NCBI RefSeq assembly: GCF_002260545.1
Contig: NZ_LGSU01001500.1
Coordinates: 1 to 32,719 of the forward strand
Direction of reading: 5' to 3'
Source of the DNA: Hydrocoleum sp. CS-953
Lineage (GTDB): Bacteria; Cyanobacteriota; Cyanobacteriia; Cyanobacteriales; Microcoleaceae
DNA length: 32,719 nucleotides
In this document: one piece after another, positions 7,589 through 16,400 of the stretch
Position numbering within the stretch: the stretch's first letter is position 1
Layout: every line of letters starts with the position of its first letter
The notes under the pieces: model-generated
What the model was told of the DNA's origin: nothing
The model's input: the letters and a program-made list of their open reading frames with translations, nothing else
Databases searched by the model: none
Translations under genes and position numbers: made by a program

Positions 7589-9238
7589 CTAGATCACTAG
7601 CAACAATTCCAAAAATCTTTCCCAAGTAAGCTCTTTACCTCCTATTCTCCCTTGTAAAAAGGTTAATTCCTCATTAGAAAAGGGAGGCTCATCCACACTA
7701 GCTAACACTACATTCATTTCTTCTGGCTCCAGCACTCCATTCCCATCCTGATCGATGGGAATAAAGTAGGTGGCGAACTCATCAAGTCTTGACATCAAAC
7801 GACGGTGGCGCAGCATTAATTCCCCAAATTCTGAGAAATCAATTTCACCACTGTTATCCGCATCCATGCTGGAAAAGAGAAAGTTGAGTTCATCGTCACT
7901 CATGGGGTTCCCTGCTTGCTGCAAGTGATATCTGAGTTCTTCCAAAGACAAAGTGCCACTACGATCTCGGTCAATAGCATTAAAGATATAACGGAGGTCA
8001 TTTTTGAGTTCTAGGGGTGCTTGCTCGAAAAAAACTTTGTGATGCTTCCCTTGCATAGCAGAGTGTAATTGACTGCGGAAGGCGGATATTGCTTCTCTGG
8101 CTGTGAGGTAGCGAAAACGATGTTCTTCAGGACAAGCTATGGCAAAGGGAGCAACAGGTACTAGAGAGGAGATTGATCGCCGTAAAATAAGGAAGCAGGC
8201 ATAAGTACCCAAGTGAAATGAAACGGCTAAAATAGGTAATCCTAGGGGTGCGATTGCTATATTCAGCAGCCACTCAACCACTGCTGCGCCAAAAGCTCCA
8301 GCACAAGCAAACAGAATACTTTGTTGATTAGGTGCATAGAAAATACCCCCAATAGAAATTGCTGTTAAAGCTGAGTTGTATCCTAATAAACCAGCGTACA
8401 CCATATTCCGGTCTACCCCCACTATAATTGCTACAACCAGACCAATAGCTGACCCCAGAGACCCAACCAACGCTCCCATAGGACTACACAAGGCTAAAGC
8501 AATAATAATTAACACGGCAGAAACTAAGTTGTCTGAAAAAAAGATTTGACCGATGCCAGTGATAAGGGCAGATAAAATGCTCATCCCATCTAGGGGATCG
8601 GCCGAATCAGGAAATGGTGGTGGTGCGCCGAACTCAAAAAAAGGTTGTGGAACATAGAGGGCAATTGCCAGAAAACTGTAGGTTACAATTTGAAATGGCA
8701 CTGCCATAGAAGGCAGTCCTAGATTTACTGCCATCCAGTTTCCCAGATACTCCATTAATACTGTGCTGAGGGCAGCGCAAATGATCGCCGCCAGTAGCCA
8801 GAGCCAGTTTCCAGTACCGTTGCCCCAAGCACCAAAAGTTCCTAAAGCTAGCCCAACTAACGCTCCATTTAAGCCAAAAACACCATTACGAACACTAGGG
8901 CGATCTAGATTCATAAAAAAGCCTGTCCAGGTAGCTACAACAACTCCAACAACTAGCATCAAAGCTGTCCAGGGCGATTGAATAGAAATTGCCAGAGTGA
9001 TGAGTAGTCCAGAAATTGGATTATTAGCAAACCCTACCTGACCAATACCACGCAAACTGGCATTGATAAAATCCAAAAGCGGACGCTTTTCCAAGGTGTC
9101 ATTAAGGTCTTGCATGGTTCCCATGATGGGCAAGGGATTTCGATGAGAGGTTTTTTCTGACTTCAATATACGAGAAAGCAACTCGTGAAGAGGCAGAGGT
9201 TCAGAATTGTTTTGAGAAATTTCAGAGGCATTTGACAT
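7589..9238 (-). CDS. Urea transporter-like protein with three EF-hands
   Basis: This 549-aa inner-membrane protein has residues 50-355 resembling the UT urea-channel family. Family-like phrases are NPISGLLITLAISIQSPW (73-90), VFGLNGALVGLALG (120-133), the matching second-half segment LLGYNSALTAISIGG (284-298) and a P-x-L-x-V-S-F region (334-341). The two-fold internal repeat fits the UT fold, which passes urea down its gradient. After a cytoplasmic-looking linker come three canonical EF-hand loops: Asp423-Glu434 (DRDRSGTLSLEE), Asp459-Glu470 (DADNSGEIDFSE) and Asp496-Glu507 (DQDGNGVLEPEE). A degenerate fourth may lie near 530-541. Each loop keeps the calcium-ligand positions 1, 3, 5 and 12. 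Calcium control of the channel is inference. No urease or nitrogen-regulation gene is adjacent. The start is the ATG at 9238; no strong ribosome site is visible. Confidence 0.85.
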   Translation of the reverse strand: MSNASEISQNNSEPLPLHELLSRILKSEKTSHRNPLPIMGTMQDLNDTLEKRPLLDFINASLRGIGQVGFANNPISGLLITLAISIQSPWTALMLVVGVVVATWTGFFMNLDRPSVRNGVFGLNGALVGLALGTFGAWGNGTGNWLWLLAAIICAALSTVLMEYLGNWMAVNLGLPSMAVPFQIVTYSFLAIALYVPQPFFEFGAPPPFPDSADPLDGMSILSALITGIGQIFFSDNLVSAVLIIIALALCSPMGALVGSLGSAIGLVVAIIVGVDRNMVYAGLLGYNSALTAISIGGIFYAPNQQSILFACAGAFGAAVVEWLLNIAIAPLGLPILAVSFHLGTYACFLILRRSISSLVPVAPFAIACPEEHRFRYLTAREAISAFRSQLHSAMQGKHHKVFFEQAPLELKNDLRYIFNAIDRDRSGTLSLEELRYHLQQAGNPMSDDELNFLFSSMDADNSGEIDFSEFGELMLRHRRLMSRLDEFATYFIPIDQDGNGVLEPEEMNVVLASVDEPPFSNEELTFLQGRIGGKELTWERFLELLLVI

Positions 9239-9250
9239 AGTACATTTATC

Positions 9251-9848
9251 AGGACTTATGCAAAAAATGAAATTATATCAGATCCGGTAACATCGGTATA
9301 ATTAGGGTTTGCGGAAAAAGTCTTTTTTAAGGAGTAGGGGAGTAGGCGAGTAGGCGAGGAGTAATTTTTTTCCCAACTCTTGCTGAAAATACGCTCCTTT
9401 TTGAGCATTAAGGGCTGAAACAGGCGTACTTTTTAGATTGCTAAAAAGGCTAAAACCTTTATCTGTAAATACTTTTAGATTTAATCAGCAAGCCCTAATT
9501 AGATTGTTAATCTAGGAGTCATATCAAATCCAGTTAAACAGTTATAGTAGGTTGGCGTTGAAAATTGTCGTTATAGCAAGGCAACAGGCAACAGGCAACA
9601 GAATTTTAGGGATTTTACATTTTGTTACATACTTCTGTTTTTTCACACCGACTTACTTAGATTGGTTAACTTTTTAGGAGTCAGGAGTCAGGAGTCAGGA
9701 GGAGAGAGGATTACAAAGATTTAGTAGTTATGACGATTGGATGTTTTTTTTATGTCCAATCAAGCGGACTTGATATTATATCCCGCATCGACATAAGACG
9801 CAAGGCAAGGAAATGCGCACCAAGAGATGGCGGTTATGCGTAAGTCCT
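9251..9848. mobile_element. Nest of MITE-like elements bounded by family III ends
   Basis: The outer ends AGGACTTATGCA (9251-9262) and TGCGTAAGTCCT (9837-9848) are near-perfect inverted repeats. Inside lies a family I left end TATCAGATCCGG at 9276 with TTA before it (9273-9275). A family I right end at 9775 has TTA after it (9776-9778). Another family I left end lies at 9522, and a complete family II element at 9301-9499. Heptamer tracts GGCAACA (9580-9600) and AGGAGTC (9676-9696), three copies each, lie within. No transposase frame. Confidence 0.55.
9301..9499. mobile_element. MITE-like element, family II, second copy
   Basis: The left end is ATTAGGGTTTGCGGA and the reverse-complemented right end is ATTAGGGCTTGCTGATTAAA. 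TA flanks both sides (9299-9300 and 9500-9501). Compared with 461-696 it lies in the opposite orientation: its right end matches that element's left end (CTGA(T/C)TAAAT, AAAAG) and its left end matches the other's right end. Confidence 0.7.
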
Positions 9849-9994
9849 GTTCTTGTTTTTATTTTACTAAATAGACTTTGCTTCTGCGATTATACTATTG
9901 AGTAGGTTTTGAAGCTTATAGTTGAGAAATAATTTTTGTTTATATTAACTGCGAAACTACTTTAATTTTCAATGAATGGCGGTAAAAATTAATA

Positions 9995-10123
9995 GGCGTT
10001 CGTGATGCGTGGCTATGATTTTTCCAAACATAGAAACCGGATTGGTACTGGATGGCTTTCGATACTAACATCTGTCTCCAAACCCGGTTTCTTAAAGATT
10101 TCATAGTTTGATTCACCAACGCC
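9995..10123. mobile_element. Inverted-repeat element with hairpin core
   Basis: The ends GGCGTTCGTGA and, from the other side, GGCGTTGGTGA are imperfect inverted repeats that both run on to CTATGA. Inside, GAAACCGG(A)TTGG faces CCAAACCCGGTTTC, able to fold into a stem. The same GAAACCGGGTTT stem recurs inside the element at 24723-24879. It lies just past the hflX stop and might also act as its terminator, although no T-run follows the stem. Confidence 0.45.
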
Positions 10124-10140
10124 CAAAAAACTTTCTTCTT

Positions 10141-11865
10141 TCAAGAAGCAATAACATAATCAATAAGTTGCGCGAGTCGTTGACGCAAAGTTTCTAAACC
10201 AAGTCCCTGAGCAGCAGAAATAAATACCGCCATGGGATATTCTTCATTAGCGAATCTTAAAGTATCTCCATCTACTTCATCAATTTTGTTAAAGGCAACT
10301 AAAGCTGGTCCTGGAGTTTCTGGCATTTCCGCCAAAATAGTCATCACAGAACGTATTTGACTTTGCCAAGCAGGATGAGATAGATCCACCACATGAAGCA
10401 AAGCATCTGCATCTGTCACCTCTTCCAGAGTTGCCCGAAAAGCATCCATCAGAGTAGGTGGTAGTTCGTGAATAAATCCCACAGTGTCAGTAATTACAAT
10501 TGTAGTTGGTTTATTCGTAATAGCATCAGGAACAGTCAAACGACGAGTAATAGGATCTAGAGTAGCAAATAATTTGTCTGCTGCATAAACTTCTGAATTA
10601 GTAAGTGTATTTAATAATGTAGACTTACCAGCATTCGTATATCCAACTATTGCCACTGTTGGTACTTCTTGGCGCTGACGATGTTGCCGTAGACGGGAAC
10701 GATGTGCTTGTAACTGATTAACCTCTTTCTGTAACCGAGATATTCTAGCATTAATTGCCCGACGTTCTGTTTCTAATTTAGTTTCACCAGGTCCCCTTGT
10801 ACCAATACCACCACCAAGACGAGACATCGCTTCACCTCTACCAGTCAGACGGGGAATAGTATATTCTAGTTGAGCAAGTTCGACCTGTAATTTTCCGGCG
10901 CGAGACTGAGCGCGTTGGGCAAAAATATCCAGAATAACTTCAGTACGGTCTACAACTCTCACACCAATTTTTGTTTCTAGGTTGCGTACTTGAGCAGGGG
11001 AGAGGTCGCGGTCAAATACAACCAGGTTCGCTCCCACCGTTTGAACGCTCAGAGCAATTTCTTGAACTTTACCCTCTCCTACAACTGTCTGGGGATGGGG
11101 ATGCGATCGCTTCTGATGTACTGTCTTTAATACCTGACCTCCAGCAGTATCAACAAGTCGAGCTAGTTCGGCCAATCCATCTTCAAATTGCTGATTAGTC
11201 ATTTTATCTATTTTTAGCCCCACCAACAGCACTAAGTCTTGGTCAGAATCAACTTCTTGAGCAATAAATTCTCGCTCAAATTCTGCTTCCAATCCATCAA
11301 CTAAGTCGATAAAGTCTTGTTTGGCAAGCATATCCAGACTGAGAGGAGGCGACACGCTCCAAAAATTCAGCTCTTGAAGATCTGTATTTTCACGTTCATG
11401 TGTAGGAATAGGTAATAGGTGAGCTAGATAAGTTTGTTTAATGTAACCTGTAGCACCTCCACCCCGACGTTTAAACCCTTCACCTGTGAGGGTCAGCATC
11501 ACCAAAGCATCAAGTCGTTGAATTACCATTGCAGTCAAAGTACCTTCCGAAGGCACTTCTGCTTTCAGGTTAGTAGCGATACAACGAATACCACTGAGAC
11601 GACCTGCACCATAACGGGGTAATTCCAGGGGCGGGATTTGGGTTTGGCGGGGTGTGCCAATTCCCACCCGGATAATTTGTCCCCTACGATTAATGTATAC
11701 ACAAACTGGTTGGCCAACTTCTGTACTGATAGAGGCGACTCTCTGGGCAAATTCAGAGGTAGTTAGGCGATCGCCAGGCACTCGCTGATGGTACAACCTT
11801 TGCAGTTGTTTAAGTTGGTTAGATTTTAGACCCTGGAGATTTCCGTAGATGGTTTCGATAGGCAT
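10141..11865 (-). CDS. hflX: GTPase HflX
   Basis: This 574-aa cytosolic GTPase belongs to a family that binds the 50S ribosomal subunit and rescues or splits stalled ribosomes under stress. Residues about 205-400 form the HflX N-domain, with GEGKVQEI (263-270), VVFDRDLSPAQVRNLE, DRTEVILDIFAQRA and the glycine-rich GGGIGTRGPGETKLETERR (351-369). A coiled coil follows. The G domain carries G1 GYTNAGKST (408-416), G3 DTVGF (460-464) and G4 NKID (526-529). The first 200 residues are an extra N-terminal extension, as in cyanobacterial HflX, which explains why it is longer than the E. coli protein. The start METIYGNLQGLKS-like sequence fits the group. It is transcribed divergently from the DUF3611-like gene. 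Confidence 0.95.
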   Translation of the reverse strand: MPIETIYGNLQGLKSNQLKQLQRLYHQRVPGDRLTTSEFAQRVASISTEVGQPVCVYINRRGQIIRVGIGTPRQTQIPPLELPRYGAGRLSGIRCIATNLKAEVPSEGTLTAMVIQRLDALVMLTLTGEGFKRRGGGATGYIKQTYLAHLLPIPTHERENTDLQELNFWSVSPPLSLDMLAKQDFIDLVDGLEAEFEREFIAQEVDSDQDLVLLVGLKIDKMTNQQFEDGLAELARLVDTAGGQVLKTVHQKRSHPHPQTVVGEGKVQEIALSVQTVGANLVVFDRDLSPAQVRNLETKIGVRVVDRTEVILDIFAQRAQSRAGKLQVELAQLEYTIPRLTGRGEAMSRLGGGIGTRGPGETKLETERRAINARISRLQKEVNQLQAHRSRLRQHRQRQEVPTVAIVGYTNAGKSTLLNTLTNSEVYAADKLFATLDPITRRLTVPDAITNKPTTIVITDTVGFIHELPPTLMDAFRATLEEVTDADALLHVVDLSHPAWQSQIRSVMTILAEMPETPGPALVAFNKIDEVDGDTLRFANEEYPMAVFISAAQGLGLETLRQRLAQLIDYVIAS

Positions 11866-12149
11866 TCCTAGCCACGTTTTTGTGGCCCCTCTATATACTA
11901 CTTTTGATTATTATAAATATATAAATATTTTATTATAGCAGTTTTATTTTATTTGTGTATAAAAACCTTACTGCTTTTAGGCAATAGGGAGCAGGGAACA
12001 GGGAACAGGCAGGAATTTCAAGTTTTTTATCTACTTTTTGATTTGTCACGACCTATTTAGGATGGCTACATAATCAAAATTTTTGCAATTAACACAATTT
12101 CTTTCCTGCTTATGATATATCAAAAGATGATTTTATCGGACAAGTAACT

Positions 12150-12761
12150 ATGTTTAATTTCTTAATGGAAAACTCTTCTCCACCAACTGTTCAAGAAATT
12201 GCTTTTGCTTTTCGTCGTTGGGGTTTGGTGGGTTTTTGGGTGCAAATAGTATTTGCTTTTATTCCAATTATTATTTTGATATTTGCCCTATTTTTTACTA
12301 ATAATCCTGACTATACTAGACCAGGAAATTTATACATAGGAGAATTTTTAGCCTTTGGTTGTCTATCAGCACTGATTTTTACTATTTACTGGTGTTTTCG
12401 TTATGTAAAGTTATCTGAAAAGCTAGAAAACCCTCAGATGCGTCCTCCAAAAGCAGAGGTAATTCAATGTTTATGGATTGGGTTAATTGCTAATATTTTA
12501 GGAATGTTTTGTGCAGTAGTAGTTGCTATGGGTAAAGTAGCAACCCTCTTATGGCAAATGTTATCTATTCCCCAAGGAGCCTCAGTAATTAGCACTCCTG
12601 GTAGTAATCAAGCCATAATTAACAGAGGTACTCTAGTTGTACCGTTAGATATGGTAGGGGTACAAGCGATGTTAAGTACCATTGCTGCTGAGTTAGTAGG
12701 TATTATAGTTGCTTTGTGGCTCTTAGGTTTAGTTAGTCAACATCATTCTCACCATTCTTAA
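12150..12761 (+). CDS. DUF3611-like integral membrane protein
   Basis: This 203-aa protein has about four hydrophobic helices (roughly 26-49, 63-85, 104-135 and 171-195). An amphipathic N-terminal segment with the phrase EIAFAFRRWGLVGFWVQ is followed by RYVKLSEKLENP and the region ISTPGSNQAIINRGTLV between helices. This layout matches my memory of the DUF3611 family found in cyanobacteria and plastids, whose function is not known. The C-terminus is His-rich (QHHSHHS). The ATG at 12150 is taken; the ATG at 12165 (MENSSPP) is a reasonable alternative and neither has a strong ribosome site. It is divergent from hflX across a 284-bp gap that holds a GGGAACA heptamer pair near 11995-12010. Confidence 0.7.
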   Translation: MFNFLMENSSPPTVQEIAFAFRRWGLVGFWVQIVFAFIPIIILIFALFFTNNPDYTRPGNLYIGEFLAFGCLSALIFTIYWCFRYVKLSEKLENPQMRPPKAEVIQCLWIGLIANILGMFCAVVVAMGKVATLLWQMLSIPQGASVISTPGSNQAIINRGTLVVPLDMVGVQAMLSTIAAELVGIIVALWLLGLVSQHHSHHS

Positions 12762-13059
12762 GCTTTTTAGGATCAATGTCAAAAGTGGGTAACTCATCAA
12801 CAGTAAAGCAAAAATCAGCAGATCCCATTTTTATAGTGTATAATCAAAAGTAAGTGGGGCAGAATATAAACTTCACTATAAAATGCTGTCAAGGGAAATA
12901 CCCTTAAGGAAGTTCCGACTGCCGTAAAGGAGCATCGGAAAACTTTACTGTTTTGCTTCCTAACATAAAACCATGACATCAAAAGCGTAGTTCCTCAGTA
13001 GGAGACAAGCGATAGCGTCAATCACGGGAGCATCACAGACAATTAAATCCTAGTTGACC
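12762..13059 (+). other. Putative structured leader upstream of the 72-aa gene
   Basis: No standard gene. A TATAAT box lies at 12839-12844 with no good -35. Downstream, AAGGG/CCCTT form a hairpin at 12891-12905. AAGTTCCGA (12910-12918) pairs with TCGGAA-AACTT (12935-12945). A small TCCT/AGGA stem follows at 12992-13003. A 14-codon ORF (12883-12927, MLSREIPLRKFRLP) overlaps the first two stems. This could be a regulatory leader with an upstream peptide or an independent small RNA; both are speculative. Confidence 0.3.
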
Positions 13060-13064
13060 GGAGG
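13060..13064 (+). promoter_or_regulatory. Strong Shine-Dalgarno GGAGG
   Basis: GGAGG lies eight bases before the ATG at 13073. It decides that start over the in-frame GTG at 13064, which overlaps it. It is the best ribosome site in the window; most other genes here lack one. Confidence 0.8.
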
Positions 13065-13072
13065 TGAAAAAT

Positions 13073-13291
13073 ATGACCGAAAGATTATACTTGTTAATTT
13101 CTGGCTCAGTTTTTGCTCTAGTTGGATTCTTTCACATAATAAGGCTCATCTATCAGTGGTCTATTCAAGTAGGAGTTTTAGGCATTCCACAATGGCCATC
13201 ATTGTTAGCTATTGTAGTTGCTGGCTTCCTATCAATCTGGGCTTTTCGTGTAGCTAGTCATCTTAGGAGTTCTCCTAGTTCTTCTCACTGA
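13073..13291 (+). CDS. Small two-helix membrane protein, unknown function
   Basis: This 72-aa protein begins MTERLYLLISGS. Two hydrophobic stretches (about 5-27 and 40-62) flank a short loop WSIQVGVLGIPQWPS, and the tail is Ser-rich (SHLRSSPSSSH). No catalytic motif is visible and I do not recognise a family. A strong GGAGG site and a long, possibly structured leader suggest it is really expressed. A MITE-like element begins directly after its stop codon. Confidence 0.7.
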   Translation: MTERLYLLISGSVFALVGFFHIIRLIYQWSIQVGVLGIPQWPSLLAIVVAGFLSIWAFRVASHLRSSPSSSH

Positions 13292-13295
13292 GTAA

Positions 13296-13463
13296 TATTA
13301 TTGCGGTTGAATAGTTATAAATAACAAGGGAGGAGTCAGAATTCGTAGGGAGCGAATGGCTATTCGCCCCTACATGAATTCAGAATTCAGCATAGAAGAA
13401 GAGAAAAAAATAAGGTATTAAGAAGGATAAAGTTTTATCATACCTAATCATCGGGAAATAATA
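13296..13463. mobile_element. MITE-like element, family I variant
   Basis: The left end TATTATTGCGGTTGAATAG and the reverse-complemented right end TATTATTTCCCGATGATTAG are imperfect inverted repeats flanked by TAA on both sides (13293-13295 and 13464-13466). The core holds an almost perfect hairpin GTAGGGAGCGAAT / ATTCGCCCCTAC (13345-13373). It fills the gap between the 72-aa gene and the end of the first giant kinase gene. Confidence 0.6.
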
Positions 13464-13474
13464 TAACTCATATT

Positions 13475-16400
13475 TCACACAATTGGTAAGATAATTCTAA
13501 AGATCGTACCTTCTCCAACAGTCGAGTCACAGGTGATTTCACCACCATGTTTCTCAGTGATAATTTGATGAGCGATCGCCATCCCTAAACCTGTTCCCTT
13601 CCCTACTCCTTTCGTGGTAAACCCTTGCTCAAATATCCGCTCTTTCGTTTCTGGTTTCATTCCACTACCATTATCTTCTATTTCTATCTTGACTTCATTT
13701 TCATCTACATTGGCAGTGCTTATGTTTATTTGATTCGGTTTTTTCTCTATTTCAGCATAAGTTTTACCCACATTCGCCTCCTCAAAAGCATCTATTGCAT
13801 TTGCCAAAATATTCATAAATACCTGATTCAACTGACCTGGAAAACATTTGATTTCCGGTAGTTCCGCATATTCTTTAATTGTTTCTATTGCCGGACGTTT
13901 ATCATTAGCTTTAGTACGATGTTTGAGAATTACTAAGGTACTCTCTATGCCATCATGGATATTAAACTTCGTCTTATGCTCCTGATCTTTGCGGGAAAAT
14001 ATTCTCAGACTGGTACTGATATTTTTCATCTGCTCCACTCCCACATTCATTGACTTTAATATCTTGGGAAAATCTTCTCGTAGATATTCCAAATCAATGT
14101 CTTCGGCATGATCTTCTATTTCTTCAGCAGCAGTATTCTCTTCATATAGCTCCAAATGTTCTAATAAGTCAGTTAGGTTGTCTTGAGCCATGGAAATATT
14201 ACCAGCAATGAACCCTAATGGATTATTAATTTCATGGGCAACACCAGACAGCAAACTTCCTAATGCTGACATTTTCTCACTTTGAACTATTTGTAGTTGT
14301 GCTTTTTGTAAATCTCGCAGTGCTTGTTGAGCTTGCTCATAGAGTTGAGCATTTTTCAGAGCAATGGCAGCTTGAGCGCAGAGAAATTCAATTATTGTCT
14401 GCCGTTGTGTCGTAAACACACCTTTGGTTGTAGGATGTTCTAAGTACAAAATAGCCACTAAATCACCTTGATGCAATAGTGGCACACAAAACACACTTTG
14501 GGGCTGATAAGTAAGTAAGTACCCTTCGAGGATGCCAGTGATTTCGGTTTTGCTTTCATTAATGAGTACAACGGACTGTGTATTTTTCACATATTGAATC
14601 AAGCGAATGGGTACTGGACTCTGTATAGTTAGAGGTTGTGAGTAGGTATCAGTCTCTATTGTACCATCTGTTGTCAGTTGTGCTATTGCCCGCAGTTGCC
14701 ACCGTTCACTTTCTGTAATCAATAAAACAGCTTTTTGTGCCCCAGCATTGGTGAGAATAATCTGTAGAATGTTGCCTAATAGTGGTTCCAACTCTATGAT
14801 ACTGGAGATGGCTTGAGCTGCTTGTAAAATAGCTGCCAAATCTAAGGTGTCAGATAATCCCGTGCTAGTAGTTTGAGTGTTTGTTTTTGAGGTTAGTGTT
14901 TGAGTCACCCACTCGATACTATCAAGGGGATTCAATTCTACCTGTTGCTGTTGCAGGATCGGGGTAAGTAGTTGACGGTATTTTGCTTCTAGTTGATTAA
15001 TCTTAGCTTTAGCTTCCCACCGAGCATAACAATAGTAAGCTTCTTGCATATAGCCTGCTGCCACCTTCTGTTTACCCCAGTCGAGGTAGAATTTAGCTGC
15101 GAGTTCGTTAGCTAATGCTTCTTCTTGGAGATATTCGTTTTCTTTGGCTCCTGCTATAGCTTGGTCATAAAGCTCTATTGCTTCAAATCGTTCTCCTAAA
15201 ACTCGGTGGCGCTCTGCTGCTACTAAATCTACCTTATGTTGACCATTCATCGGAGCATAGTTAGCCCAGTATTGCATTTTTTTCTGATTAGTTTCAACCT
15301 TTTCGAGAATACTTTTCTGCACAGATGTCTCTGCATCACCATAATGAGCTAACTGAGTCAAGGAATCATAGAAATTCCACGCATACTCATCCAAAAAGGC
15401 TACAACCCCATCCAAATAAAACTCAGCTAGTGCAGCATTTTCCAATGCTTGGGGAATCTGATCGAATAAATAGCAAAGAATCAACTTATTCAGATAAACA
15501 TAATGCAGTGCCGTGCGGTCATTAGCAGCGATTTGAAACGGAACAGATTTAGTTTCATTATAAGCTGTTCCTATTAGTTCCCATGAAACTTCCGACTCTC
15601 CCAATAAATTGAGAACAGCTTGTTCAAAAGCTTGATTCCAAGCCAAGGTATTTTCTTGTTTCATAGTGGCGAGAGCATGACTTGTAGTTGCCATTTCCCC
15701 TTTAAGAGTAAAGAGGTTCTGACCCATTAAATAAAGGTATTGAGATCGGTTGGAGATAGCAAAACCCCCAAACTGGAAGTTTCCTGTATCAAGTCCAGCT
15801 TGGTAAGCCTTAAGTAACAAGGGAATAGCTTCCCTAACATGAGTCGAATAGTGACTGATGCAAGCCCCTGTAACATAAGTACCACTAACACCATCGCCTG
15901 TTTGGGGACTTAAATCCAACTTGCAAGCAAGTTTTCCATATTCCTGAGCTGAGGTAAAGTCCTGTAATACCAAAATACAAACTACGCCATAGTCGCCATA
16001 GATAAGTGCAGATTGGGGTGTATTTCCATATTGAATCAATAACTGCATCAGCTTGCAAACTACCCAAGGAAAAAGGCTGGGATTTGCCTGATAACAGGGT
16101 GCTATTAAATTTGCTAGAATCTTTACTTTTGCCAACTGGTTCTTATCGTCTATCAAAGGTAAGTCTGCTAAAGAGGCAATAGCTTTACCTTCCATCGCCT
16201 GAGAAATTGCTGCCAGTTCCACCTGTAAATCCTCAATGCCAGGTGATTCTGGAACCTTAATGCCTAATAAACCCAAGAACTCTATACCTATATTCAAAGC
16301 TGATAACTGTTCCGTTTGAGCCATCTTAGCCTGTATTTTAATTTCATGGACTTTCACCACATCGAGCAAGTCTTCCTGATGATTCAGAACTTGTTCAATT

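Larger units (their letters stand above)
9239..10140. other. 900-bp spacer made of nested repeats
   Basis: No gene is seen. Positions 9251-9848 are a nest of inverted-repeat elements, listed separately. Positions 9849-9994 are plain AT-rich DNA. Positions 9995-10123 form another inverted-repeat element. Confidence 0.6.

Noticed and set aside
4344-9238. A urea-uptake operon formed by the symporter and the urea-transporter-like gene
   Set aside because: They are separated by about 1.8 kb, repeats and a plus-strand gene; the symporter substrate cannot be read from its sequence.
12083-12116. Promoter for the DUF3611-like gene (TTGCAA and TATGAT)
   Set aside because: The spacer of 22 bases is too long for a standard promoter, and AT-rich DNA gives such matches by chance.
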